A stretch of 64,000 bases of DNA from Halioglobus japonicus (GTDB taxonomy: Bacteria; Pseudomonadota; Gammaproteobacteria; Pseudomonadales; Halieaceae), in NCBI GenBank assembly GCA_902705825.1, contig CACSIL010000052.1, positions 237,641 to 301,640 of the forward strand, read 5' to 3'. This document shows positions 45,482-54,302 of the stretch, in pieces. The notes below the pieces were generated by a model. The model had not been told where the DNA came from, ran no database searches, and saw only the letters and a program-made list of their open reading frames with translations. Made by a program: the position numbers and the translations under genes. Position 1 is the stretch's first letter. The number at the start of each line of letters is the position of its first letter.

Positions 45482-46396
45482 ATGCAGGCATTTTGGAGCG
45501 AATATCTCGAGTTGGCCACGGGCGCATTTGTTCTGCTATTTTTTGCCTATTTCCTATTGCTTGTTTCCTGGCCTGGGTTTCTTCTTCTGGAAAAGCTCAC
45601 ACCCGCGCAGCAACAAGTGCCGCGTGACAACTACAAATTCAACTGGAAAATCACCTGCAGCAACCTGCTGTTAGCACCGGCCTTCGTCGCGTTGGCTGTC
45701 CTCGTCACGGTGTTTATCGTTGACCTGACAGGCCTGCCCAGCCTGCACCTGTCTACCGCGCAGTTGTCGGTTGGAATACCCATGGTAGATATAGTACTGC
45801 AGGGTACAGTTATCTTTTTGACCGCATGCTTCCTCGGTGACTTTTCGTACTATTGGTGGCACCGGGCACAACACAAACTCCCTGTTCTGTGGGAGACACA
45901 CAAGCTGCACCACAGTGATGAGAACCTGAACACCACTACGATCTTTCGCTCACATTTTTTTGAACCGGCGGGACAAGCCATGGTGAAAGGTCTGACCATA
46001 GGCTTGATCTTTGATACCACAGAAGCACCCCAGACAATGCTCGCCATTGTAGCAGCGGCATTGCTGCCAGCTCTATGGGATTACTTCATTCATGCCAATG
46101 TCCGCATAGATGCGCTGCACCGCCTGATGCCGTTTTTCTCCGCACCGCAATATCACTGGATTCATCACTCCAGAATGCCAGAGCATCGAGATAAGAATTT
46201 TGCCATCTGGTTGCCGATGTTTGATATCGCATTTGGCAGTTACTACCACCCGGCAAAAGATGAGTATCCACCTACGGGTTTATCATCCGGTGAGAAAATT
46301 AACACCGTCTGGGAGGCACAGACAGGGCCATTCACTGCCTGGGCTCAAATGTTAAAAAATCGTAAGGTTAGCCGACTCAGCGAACGAATAAATTGA
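45482..46396 (+). CDS. Sterol desaturase / fatty acid hydroxylase family protein
   Basis: 304 residues. About four to five membrane helices and the full set of histidine boxes: WWHRAQH, THKLHHSDEN, and HWIHHSRMPEHRDKNF. These bind a di-iron centre that hydroxylates or desaturates a lipid or sterol-like substrate using O2. Membrane-embedded, with the active site on the cytoplasmic side by family. The substrate is not determined. A hairpin terminator overlaps the stop codon. Confidence 0.88.
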   Translation: MQAFWSEYLELATGAFVLLFFAYFLLLVSWPGFLLLEKLTPAQQQVPRDNYKFNWKITCSNLLLAPAFVALAVLVTVFIVDLTGLPSLHLSTAQLSVGIPMVDIVLQGTVIFLTACFLGDFSYYWWHRAQHKLPVLWETHKLHHSDENLNTTTIFRSHFFEPAGQAMVKGLTIGLIFDTTEAPQTMLAIVAAALLPALWDYFIHANVRIDALHRLMPFFSAPQYHWIHHSRMPEHRDKNFAIWLPMFDIAFGSYYHPAKDEYPPTGLSSGEKINTVWEAQTGPFTAWAQMLKNRKVSRLSERIN

Positions 46397-46421
46397 CACT
46401 GCTTCGCGTGTCAATTTTATT
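46390..46421 (+). terminator. Rho-independent terminator overlapping the stop codon
   Basis: AAATTGACAC (46390-46399) pairs perfectly with GTGTCAATTT (46408-46417), loop TGCTTCGC, followed by a T-rich tract (TTTTATT). The TGA stop is inside the left arm. Confidence 0.75.
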
Positions 46422-46644
46422 GGTGACTTCTACCGCATTTTGCCAATGACAACTGCAAGCAACTTGCCTGTTTTCCGAATCACATAACAAGACATCTCGT
46501 CAACTCTTTGCGTCAAGTACTCGCTCTAGAGGCTTCACATCAGTTACAGAAGTCGTATACTCAGTCGACAACGCTCACTCACCTGCCGGTAGTTATCGCG
46601 TGGTTCATTCCCGATTTCGGTCCCGGCCACCAAGGAGGCTCAGC

Positions 46645-47673
46645 ATGACACGCAGAGAGAGATTACAACAATCAGCCAAGCGAATGGATGCCAAAGCAAT
46701 TGCCGCTGCAGTTGCCGCCACCAAACGGGGTGAAGCTGAAGGTCGATTGCAACTCAGTGCCGTAATGGCGTGGATCGCTTTTGCCTGCCCCGATGCATGT
46801 GAGGCAGTGTGTGACAATATCGCTTCGGCCTGGCTCGGCTCTGGGCCCACACCTGAGGTGCCCGAGGGGCTGCCCGAGGCACCGCTGGAAGAAAGCTTCT
46901 GGTCCGCCTTCTGGGCAGTCGTTGATGGACACGATGATGGCTACGATGCAATCTCTATTACTGTGGCCGTCGCTTCACTGTCTGCCGCAGTACACCCGAA
47001 GATGGCCGAGCTCGCTGAGCACCAGGCACGCCATCACCACGGCTCTGCTGAGGCAGTGAAGAATCCCATTCCGGGCCACACCGATATCGAAGCACTGGCC
47101 CAATGCCCTCCCGGAAGTCTGGGGCGCTCTTTGCACACCATGATCGTGGAGAATGGCTACGACCCCGAAGTATTGGATCGTGAATCCATTGCCCTGAGCG
47201 AACTGCCCCACTCTCTGCATTATCTCAATGCCCGCATATTGCAGATGCACGATGTCTGGCATTTGGTTGCCGGGTATGAAACGACATCCTCCAATGAGAT
47301 AGCCATTTCGGGTTTTCAACTTGCCCAGTTTGGCCACAACTACTCCGCGATGTTTCTCGCGTCAGTAATGGCAATCAGCACATTCAAAGAACCCCGCGGC
47401 TTTACCATCCTCATGCAGCTTATCTGGGAGGCATGGCAGCACGGCAGGGAGACCCCGGTGATGATGGACATAGAATGGGAGAAAGAGTGGAATAACTCTC
47501 TCGAGTCGATACGTCGTACACACAATATCCCGAAGTATCAGAGTATTTTCCCTGCGGACCTGATGGAATCGGCGGAGACCGCATCGTTCTGGAAAAAGCT
47601 GCAACTGGGGGTTCAGCTATTCCTGTACAATATCCGCCTGCGTCAGAACAAGCAGCAGCCCGCACACCAGTAG
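46645..47673 (+). CDS. Coq4-family protein
   Basis: 342 residues from the ATG at 46645, fixed by AAGGAGG 6 bases upstream. The C-terminal half has the Coq4 signature: MHDVWHLVAGYETTSSNEIAISGFQLAQFGH, including HDxxH and the downstream Glu that bind metal in Coq4. In eukaryotes Coq4 acts in ubiquinone biosynthesis as a scaffold and in C1 decarboxylation/hydroxylation. The N-terminal ~120 residues (Ala-rich) are extra compared with core Coq4. Bacterial members are scattered and little studied. Neighbours are a sterol-desaturase-like gene and two receptors; a ubiquinone role is not certain. Confidence 0.75.
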   Translation: MTRRERLQQSAKRMDAKAIAAAVAATKRGEAEGRLQLSAVMAWIAFACPDACEAVCDNIASAWLGSGPTPEVPEGLPEAPLEESFWSAFWAVVDGHDDGYDAISITVAVASLSAAVHPKMAELAEHQARHHHGSAEAVKNPIPGHTDIEALAQCPPGSLGRSLHTMIVENGYDPEVLDRESIALSELPHSLHYLNARILQMHDVWHLVAGYETTSSNEIAISGFQLAQFGHNYSAMFLASVMAISTFKEPRGFTILMQLIWEAWQHGRETPVMMDIEWEKEWNNSLESIRRTHNIPKYQSIFPADLMESAETASFWKKLQLGVQLFLYNIRLRQNKQQPAHQ

Positions 47674-47686
47674 ATTCAGCATCGCG

Positions 47687-47709
47687 GCGTGGGGCACACT
47701 GCCCCGCGT
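47687..47709. terminator. GC-rich hairpin after the Coq4-family gene
   Basis: GCGTGGGGCA (47687-47696), loop CAC, TGCCCCGCGT (47700-47709): a 10-bp stem with G-T wobbles, 13 bases after the stop. No T-run follows. Confidence 0.45.
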
Positions 47710-47793
47710 CTGTACGCGAAGAAAGTTACACAGTTGTATCTGCCCTGCATGGCGCAGCGGCAGAATTTTATAACAAAAAAATAAGGCTACAGA

Positions 47794-50094
47794 ATGACCA
47801 TCGACAGTAAAACCGTAAGGTTTATTCATACCGCTGTATTTGCAAGTTTGTTACCGATGCCCGTACTGGCGCAATCACCCCCGAGCGGCGAACGGCCCAT
47901 ACTTGAAGAACTCATCGTGACCGCACAGAAACGTGAGCAAAACCTGCAGGACGTTCCCATCGGTGTCTCGTTGTTGTCCGGCAGGGCAATGGCCGAGGCA
48001 CAGCTTAAAAACGCAGGTGAATTGGCGACACTGATCCCGACGCTGAATCTACAAGCCAGCTCCGGACCCTCAACGTCGTCGTTCAATATTCGAGGCATAG
48101 GGACACAGACATTCAGCCCCGGCGTAGACCCGAGTGTCTCCACCATGCTCGACGGTGTCGTGATGGGGCGCTCCGGCATGGCCTTCCTGGATCTGGTAGA
48201 CGTACAACGCGTTGAAGTACTGCGCGGACCACAGGGCACCCTGTATGGCAAGAATGCATCCGGTGGTGTGGTACACATCATCACCAAGGACCCCACTCCC
48301 GAATTGAGTGGCACAGTTTCTGCCACCGCTATTGAAGAAGGCGAATATCGTATAGACGGCAGCGTGGCTGGCCCCATCACCGATACACTGGGGTATCGCC
48401 TGACCGGTTTCGGAGTGAACGACGACGGCTACTCCAAGAACTACTACAACGACAAAAAGGTAAATGACAACAAGGCGTTTAACGTGCGCGGTAAGTTGCT
48501 GTGGCAGCCTACCGAGGACCTCGATTTCATGTTGGCCAGTGATTACAGCAAAAGCGATTGTGATTGCACAGCACTCAGCGTGCGAGCCATTCTGCCCGAC
48601 CCCAACAATCCACAGTTACAGCAGCAATTGTTACAGCAGCAGTTACCCGTGGTGCCCTCGAAGCACAATCAGGACGTGAACAATGACCAACGGACATTTA
48701 CACGCATAACAAGCAGTGGTTATTCGCTCACCGCCAACTGGGATATCGAAGGCTTTGTACTGACATCCATATCCGCCTATCGCGACTGGGAGAACGAAGG
48801 CATCGTGGATTTCGACGATTCACCGATAAACCCCCTCGCGCTGACCTTTCCCGGGCCACCGAAAACGGAACAAAGTCAGTTTTCCCAGGAATTCCGGCTC
48901 GCCTCACCACCCACGGAATGGGGCTCGTATGTGATTGGAGCCTTTTATTTCGAACAGGATGTGGACACCAGCAATACCGCCACCGCAGGCATTCTGGAGC
49001 CTATTGTTCCTGCCACCACAAGGAAATCCAAGACCAGCGTCTCCAGCAAAAATGCTGCAGTGTTTGGCGAGGTGACCTGGAATATCTGGCAGTCCTGGCG
49101 ACTTATTCTGGGCGGGCGCTATACCTATGATGATCTCAGCTACCATACATCGGCAGACAAGACCGACGGCGTTATATTCCCGGAACCCGGCGAGGCCCGT
49201 GATTCACTGGACGAGAGTGATTTCTCACCCAAAGTAGCCGTGCAATGGGATATCAGCGATAACGCTATGGCCTATGCCAGTTATGTCCGCGGTTACAAAG
49301 GCCCGGCATTTGACACCGGCCTGTTTCCAGAAAATGCCAGAGTAGACCCTGAGGATCCCAATTCCCCTGTTGCGGGCGGTGTTGTCGATGCAGAAACCAG
49401 CGATTCCTTTGAGATAGGCCTGAAATCAGGCTGGTTCGACAACCGCTTGATCGTCAATATGGATGTCTATTATTCCAAGTACCACGATTTCCAGGCGGAG
49501 ACCTCACTCGATATCGGGCCACTGGGTACTATAGTCGTGACGAACGTCGGCGCGGTATCTACCCAGGGTGTGGAAATGGATTTCATCGCCCTGCCGATGG
49601 AGAACTGGAGCATCAGCGGCGGTATTGTCTATACCGACGCCCAGATTGATGACTACCCCAATGGCAACTGCAGCGGCGGACAAAAAGCCAGAGGCGAATG
49701 TCCCAACAATTATCAGGATCTGTCCGGAGGTAAACTCCCCTACACCCCTGACTGGAAGATGAACCTCAGCACGGACTACACTCTGCCGCTGGAGGAAATG
49801 CCGTTCAACCTGACCCTGGGCGCCAATATACGCTGGCAGGACGATGTTCTGTATGAGCTGTCACAAGATCCCTACACGAAGCAGGATGCGTATGGTATTG
49901 TCGATCTCCGCGCCATAGTAGCAGGCAAGGAAGAAGGCTATCGAGTCACAGCATTCGTAAAGAACGTGTTTGACAAAAACTACGCCTCCTTGATTTACGC
50001 CAATAGCCCGGCGCTGCTGCCAAACGGCTACATTCAATTAGTACCTAAATATGCCAACCGCATGGCCGGGATAGAAGTGAGATATGACTTCTAG
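47794..50094 (+). CDS. TonB-dependent receptor
   Basis: 766 residues. Signal peptide (cleaved after VLA near residue 26), TonB box LEELIVTAQKREQNLQDVPIGVS, plug domain with FNIRGIGTQTFSPGVDPSV and VEVLRGPQGTLYGKNASGGVV, then a barrel ending in VRYDF. It is of the FyuA/CirA-like group common in sphingomonads and marine gammaproteobacteria, often used for uptake of complex organics as well as siderophores. No ligand can be inferred. A Gln-rich loop (LQQQLLQQQLP) arises from a short in-frame DNA repeat. AAGG precedes the ATG. Confidence 0.92.
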   Translation: MTIDSKTVRFIHTAVFASLLPMPVLAQSPPSGERPILEELIVTAQKREQNLQDVPIGVSLLSGRAMAEAQLKNAGELATLIPTLNLQASSGPSTSSFNIRGIGTQTFSPGVDPSVSTMLDGVVMGRSGMAFLDLVDVQRVEVLRGPQGTLYGKNASGGVVHIITKDPTPELSGTVSATAIEEGEYRIDGSVAGPITDTLGYRLTGFGVNDDGYSKNYYNDKKVNDNKAFNVRGKLLWQPTEDLDFMLASDYSKSDCDCTALSVRAILPDPNNPQLQQQLLQQQLPVVPSKHNQDVNNDQRTFTRITSSGYSLTANWDIEGFVLTSISAYRDWENEGIVDFDDSPINPLALTFPGPPKTEQSQFSQEFRLASPPTEWGSYVIGAFYFEQDVDTSNTATAGILEPIVPATTRKSKTSVSSKNAAVFGEVTWNIWQSWRLILGGRYTYDDLSYHTSADKTDGVIFPEPGEARDSLDESDFSPKVAVQWDISDNAMAYASYVRGYKGPAFDTGLFPENARVDPEDPNSPVAGGVVDAETSDSFEIGLKSGWFDNRLIVNMDVYYSKYHDFQAETSLDIGPLGTIVVTNVGAVSTQGVEMDFIALPMENWSISGGIVYTDAQIDDYPNGNCSGGQKARGECPNNYQDLSGGKLPYTPDWKMNLSTDYTLPLEEMPFNLTLGANIRWQDDVLYELSQDPYTKQDAYGIVDLRAIVAGKEEGYRVTAFVKNVFDKNYASLIYANSPALLPNGYIQLVPKYANRMAGIEVRYDF

Positions 50095-50140
50095 GAAACA
50101 CAGCCCTGGCGAGGTGCAGTAAAAGCGAGACGATTGGTTT

Positions 50141-52720
50141 ATGAGTCGGTGCTCCAAAACGCCAGATAGACAGGCACTTGCTTCATGCCTGTTTGTTCTG
50201 GCTTTTTCTCCCTATACAACGACATACACTGCCGCCGCCGACAACGCCCTACCCGCCACCTCACAGAGTCCATTAACACTCGATGAAGTCCTTGTAACCG
50301 CCAGAAAGCGCAATGAGGCATTACAGGATACACCGGTGGCGGTATCCGCATTTTCAGCCGAAGCTCTGGAAGTAGCGGGCATCGCAAACACACGTGATCT
50401 GCAGGAGTCCGTTCCCGGGCTGATTTTCAGTGAGATGGGCAATAAAGCGCCCTCTATTTTTATACGCGGCGTTGGCCAGAAAGAAGCCTCCGCGGTGCTG
50501 GACCCCGGCGTCGGTGTTTATATCAATTCCATTTACATCGCGCGCACCGACAGCCAATTGCTGGACGTGGTGGACGCATCCTCGATTCAGGTACTGCGCG
50601 GCCCGCAGGGAACCTTGTTCGGCAAAAACAACACCGGCGGCGCTGTGCTGCTGACCACGCGGATGCCCGACACGAAAGAGTACGGTGGAGAAGTATCAAC
50701 ACGCCTGGGAAATCACGGCCGTCACGATCTGAAGGTAAGCGGAAACCTCCCTCTTATTGAGGACAAACTGGCGGCGCGGGTGAGTTTGAACACCACCAAC
50801 CTGGACGGCTACCTGAAAAATACCTACAACGGCAATAAATACGGCGATGAAGACCGATTGGGCGCAACCGCTCGCTTGTACTGGCAGCCCACCGAGACAT
50901 TCAGCACCGATGTGTTCTACTACTGGTCGAAAATTGACGAAAACGGCGCAGGCCTGACGTGCTTCTTCCAGAATCCAGGCAGCGTTTTCAATACCTTTAC
51001 GTGGCCAGGATTCACAGCACCGGAGTCGTACCAAACACGTTGCGGCACCAGTGAATCAGAAGCCGATGATGACAAAATCATCATCAATGGCCCGTCCAAA
51101 TTCGAGATGACCAACCAGATTTTGAGCGTCACAGCGAATTGGAAATACGATAAGTTCGAGATCAAGAGCATCACCGCCTGGAGCCACCAGGACGACATCA
51201 GGATTGTAAATGACAGTGATGCCACCGATATACCCGGTGTTGCAACTGGCGGCCACGCCGTCTATACCGCGCTGCAACGCTCCCTCGATGCGGGCCAGGG
51301 AGATTTCTCATTACCCAATGGGGAAAAACGCGATCAGTACACCCAGGAACTGCAGCTTTCTGGCCACGCCTTTGATGAGCGCCTGTCCTTTACTACCGGC
51401 ATTTTTGTTTCCCGCGAAGAGATCAAAGACAACCTGTCCGGCAATCTGGCGGGCTTCAATGGTTATTCCTACAAAGCTGATGCGGGCACCCTGATACCAA
51501 AGGTGATCGGAACCCGCAGCGACCTCACCAACGACAGCTACGCTATTTTTGCCGAGGGTACCTACGATGTTACGGATTGGTATCAACTGACTATAGGCAC
51601 ACGTTTTACTACGGAGAAACGCAAGCGCGAAGCCACACTGTATGAATCTGATTGCGAGGCCATTGCCAGCGAAAACCTCGTTCCCGGCGCCAGCGGCGCC
51701 CTGTGTGCGTTTGATGTATTGGGGCTTTCCGACCCCAGCGGATTTTATACCAATCCACCGTCCTACTTGCCGATCCGTCTGGTGGAGGAGTATGAAACGC
51801 TCAGCGGTGAGATCATTCGGACGAACAACAGCAAAGTGAAAGAAGATAAAGAGTGGTCAAAATGGACGCCCACCATCACCAATGCCATCAGTCTTCCGGA
51901 CAGCTATCTGCGCAACACCGTGTTCGACAGTACGCTGGTGTATTTCACCTACAGTAAAGGTTTCAAATCCGGTGGTTTCGAAATGAAAGGGCTGGAGATT
52001 TCCGAGTTTGAGCCAGAGTCAGTCACCAATTACGAGCTCGGCCTGAAACTGGATGCTTTCGATCAGCGCATACGTTTCAATACCGCGTTCTATTACATGG
52101 ATTACGACGACATCCAGATTCGTATTACAGAGCAAGGGCGCTCATTCGCAGACATTCTACTGTTCATCGACAACGCCGGTGCCGCGACCATACAGGGATT
52201 CGAGATGGAGCTGACGGCACTGCCCCTGCCCAATGTCATACTCTCGGCAACGACCAGCTACACCGATGCGAGCTACGATGAGTTCATCGCCTCCGACGTG
52301 GATACCTCTACCATCCCGCCCACACAGTCTGTCATAGACCGGTCCAACGAGGACTTCGCAGCAATACCTAAACTTACCTACTCGTTGTCAGCTATGGCCG
52401 TCTTGCCAACAGCCATCGGCGATTTTGCACCGCGCCTGTCGATGTATTATCGGGATTCCTTTTACACCGGGCTGGATGCGACGGCCTGGGAAGAGGCGTT
52501 TCGCGATAGCGCCACCATTGACGATGTCACTTTATGGAACTTCCGGATCGGCTACACACCTGCCAATCACGAGAACATTCAGCTGTGGCTGTATGTCGAC
52601 AACCTGACGGACGAACAGTATTTCCAGGGCGGTTTTTCCAACACCGAATCGCTGGGCGCAGGTTCCTATGCCCTGGGGCCGCCCAGATCCTATGGCCTGG
52701 AGGCGTCCATTACTTTTTAA
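50141..52720 (+). CDS. TonB-dependent receptor
   Basis: 859 residues. Signal peptide to about residue 32, TonB box LDEVLVTARKRNEALQDTPVAVSAF, plug with IFIRGVGQKEASAVLDPGVGVY and IQVLRGPQGTLFGKNNTGGAV, and a barrel with the C-terminal AsiTF-like end (EASITF). Same broad family as the preceding receptor but only moderately similar, so not a recent duplicate. It begins 46 bases after it on the same strand and is probably co-transcribed. It converges on the cardiolipin synthase gene with a 9-base gap. Confidence 0.92.
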   Translation: MSRCSKTPDRQALASCLFVLAFSPYTTTYTAAADNALPATSQSPLTLDEVLVTARKRNEALQDTPVAVSAFSAEALEVAGIANTRDLQESVPGLIFSEMGNKAPSIFIRGVGQKEASAVLDPGVGVYINSIYIARTDSQLLDVVDASSIQVLRGPQGTLFGKNNTGGAVLLTTRMPDTKEYGGEVSTRLGNHGRHDLKVSGNLPLIEDKLAARVSLNTTNLDGYLKNTYNGNKYGDEDRLGATARLYWQPTETFSTDVFYYWSKIDENGAGLTCFFQNPGSVFNTFTWPGFTAPESYQTRCGTSESEADDDKIIINGPSKFEMTNQILSVTANWKYDKFEIKSITAWSHQDDIRIVNDSDATDIPGVATGGHAVYTALQRSLDAGQGDFSLPNGEKRDQYTQELQLSGHAFDERLSFTTGIFVSREEIKDNLSGNLAGFNGYSYKADAGTLIPKVIGTRSDLTNDSYAIFAEGTYDVTDWYQLTIGTRFTTEKRKREATLYESDCEAIASENLVPGASGALCAFDVLGLSDPSGFYTNPPSYLPIRLVEEYETLSGEIIRTNNSKVKEDKEWSKWTPTITNAISLPDSYLRNTVFDSTLVYFTYSKGFKSGGFEMKGLEISEFEPESVTNYELGLKLDAFDQRIRFNTAFYYMDYDDIQIRITEQGRSFADILLFIDNAGAATIQGFEMELTALPLPNVILSATTSYTDASYDEFIASDVDTSTIPPTQSVIDRSNEDFAAIPKLTYSLSAMAVLPTAIGDFAPRLSMYYRDSFYTGLDATAWEEAFRDSATIDDVTLWNFRIGYTPANHENIQLWLYVDNLTDEQYFQGGFSNTESLGAGSYALGPPRSYGLEASITF

Positions 52721-52729
52721 CAGCGTGCG

Positions 52730-54172
52730 TTAGAGTACCGGCCCCAGCATCGCTACTGAATTGTTCCAGAGGCGCCGGGACAACGACCAGCTTTCGACCT
52801 GTTCCAGCGTAACGTCATCCGCACTGTCGATATAACTTTGCTGACGCGCTCGCACCGTCTGTGTCAGTTCGGGGTCGTACATCAGGATGTTGTTCTCAAA
52901 ATTCAGGTCAAAACTGCGTCTATCCATATTGGCTGACCCCAGCAGCACGATCTCTCCATCGAGAGTCACCGTCTTACTGTGCAGCAGCCCACCCACGTAC
53001 TCACGAATATCTACCCCGGCTTGCAACAGCTCGGCATAGTAACTGCGGCTGGCGGCCGCCACTTCCCGGGAATCGTTTCTGGCAGGCAGGATCAGTATCG
53101 TCCGTACACCGCGGTAGGCGGCGGCACACAGCGCAGCTTGCATAGACTGGTTGGGTACATAATAGGGCGTTGAAATAACAAGCTCATGCCGCGCTGCAAA
53201 CATCAGCGAGACAAACAATTCAGGCATGGCAGACGCTCGCAGGGTTGGGCCGCTGGCAATGACCTGTGCGATAACGCCCTTCGCGCCCTCCGGCTCAACA
53301 ATGCCTTCACCGCCAACAGAATCTTTACCTGAGTAAACCTTCCAGTCGCTGTTAAACAGCAGTGCGTTCTGGTGAGCGATGGGCCCCTCAAGGCGCACGA
53401 CTGAATCTACCCAGGGAGCGAATTTGGCCTTGACTCTAAATTCCGCATCCGCACAGTTCTGGCTGCCGCAGTAGGTGATACGGTTGTCGATGACAATGAT
53501 TTTCCGGTGATTCCGCAAATCGACCCGCCCCTGCAGTGGACGCAGTAGAATATTGCCCAGCGGCAGCGCGACGGAAGTCTCTACGCCCGCCTTCTTCATC
53601 TTGCGCCAGAGCTTGGATTTCAGCAGCGCGCGCGAGCCCAGGCCATCAACCATCGCCCGGCAGCTTACCCCGCGCTCAACGGCGCGTATCAACGCCTTGG
53701 CCACGCTGGTTCCGTTATTGTCCGTCAGCCAGATATAAAACAGCACATCAACCTGATGCCGGGCGGCGTCGATATCGGCCACGACGCTGTCAATCGTCGC
53801 TTGTGAATCCGCCATTAACTGTGCGGTATTGCCAGCGACAGCGGGATAGCCGCTTACCGAATGTCCGACGCGGAAAAGGTGCGCGTACCGGACAGGCACC
53901 GTAGAAGGATCCTTTGCCTGACTCTCATCAACGGTCTGTTGGTGTAGTTCGCCCCCTACAACGCCCTGCATCGCCTTCTGGTTGCGACGGCCGACGTTGG
54001 TCTCGCCCAGCATCAGGTAGGCCAGAATGCCAAGCACAGGCAATGCCAGCACCACCACCACCCAAGCAATACGCGAGGTTGGCTCCCGATTGGGACGCTG
54101 CAATACGCGCACGATAACGGCCACCTGAATGATCAGGTGCAAAAGGACAAACCAGAGACTGTCTATAACCAT
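52730..54172 (-). CDS. Cardiolipin synthase, ClsA type
   Basis: 480 residues from the ATG at 54172, which matches ClsA length; a GTG at 54211 adds 13 residues. Two N-terminal membrane helices with PLDN-type sequence (RIAWVVVVLALPVLGILAYLMLGE), then two phospholipase-D motifs: LRNHRKIIVIDNRITYCGSQN and LLHSKTVTLDGEIVLLGSANMDRRS (HxKxxxxD twice). It condenses two phosphatidylglycerols to cardiolipin at the inner membrane. The first motif is followed by SQNCADAEF in place of the usual SMN, a mild variation. It links with the PgsA-like gene at 8.6 kb only by function. Confidence 0.9.
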   Translation of the reverse strand: MVIDSLWFVLLHLIIQVAVIVRVLQRPNREPTSRIAWVVVVLALPVLGILAYLMLGETNVGRRNQKAMQGVVGGELHQQTVDESQAKDPSTVPVRYAHLFRVGHSVSGYPAVAGNTAQLMADSQATIDSVVADIDAARHQVDVLFYIWLTDNNGTSVAKALIRAVERGVSCRAMVDGLGSRALLKSKLWRKMKKAGVETSVALPLGNILLRPLQGRVDLRNHRKIIVIDNRITYCGSQNCADAEFRVKAKFAPWVDSVVRLEGPIAHQNALLFNSDWKVYSGKDSVGGEGIVEPEGAKGVIAQVIASGPTLRASAMPELFVSLMFAARHELVISTPYYVPNQSMQAALCAAAYRGVRTILILPARNDSREVAAASRSYYAELLQAGVDIREYVGGLLHSKTVTLDGEIVLLGSANMDRRSFDLNFENNILMYDPELTQTVRARQQSYIDSADDVTLEQVESWSLSRRLWNNSVAMLGPVL

Positions 54173-54302
54173 GGACGAAGCTTGCACTATCCGCAATGGC
54201 GCATCAAGCACCGTAGTGATGCACTACTACAGCTTCAAAAATCACCCGTGAACCTCCCTCCTGACACGACGGGTGCCGGCCGCGCAACACGCTCTATGCA
54301 AA

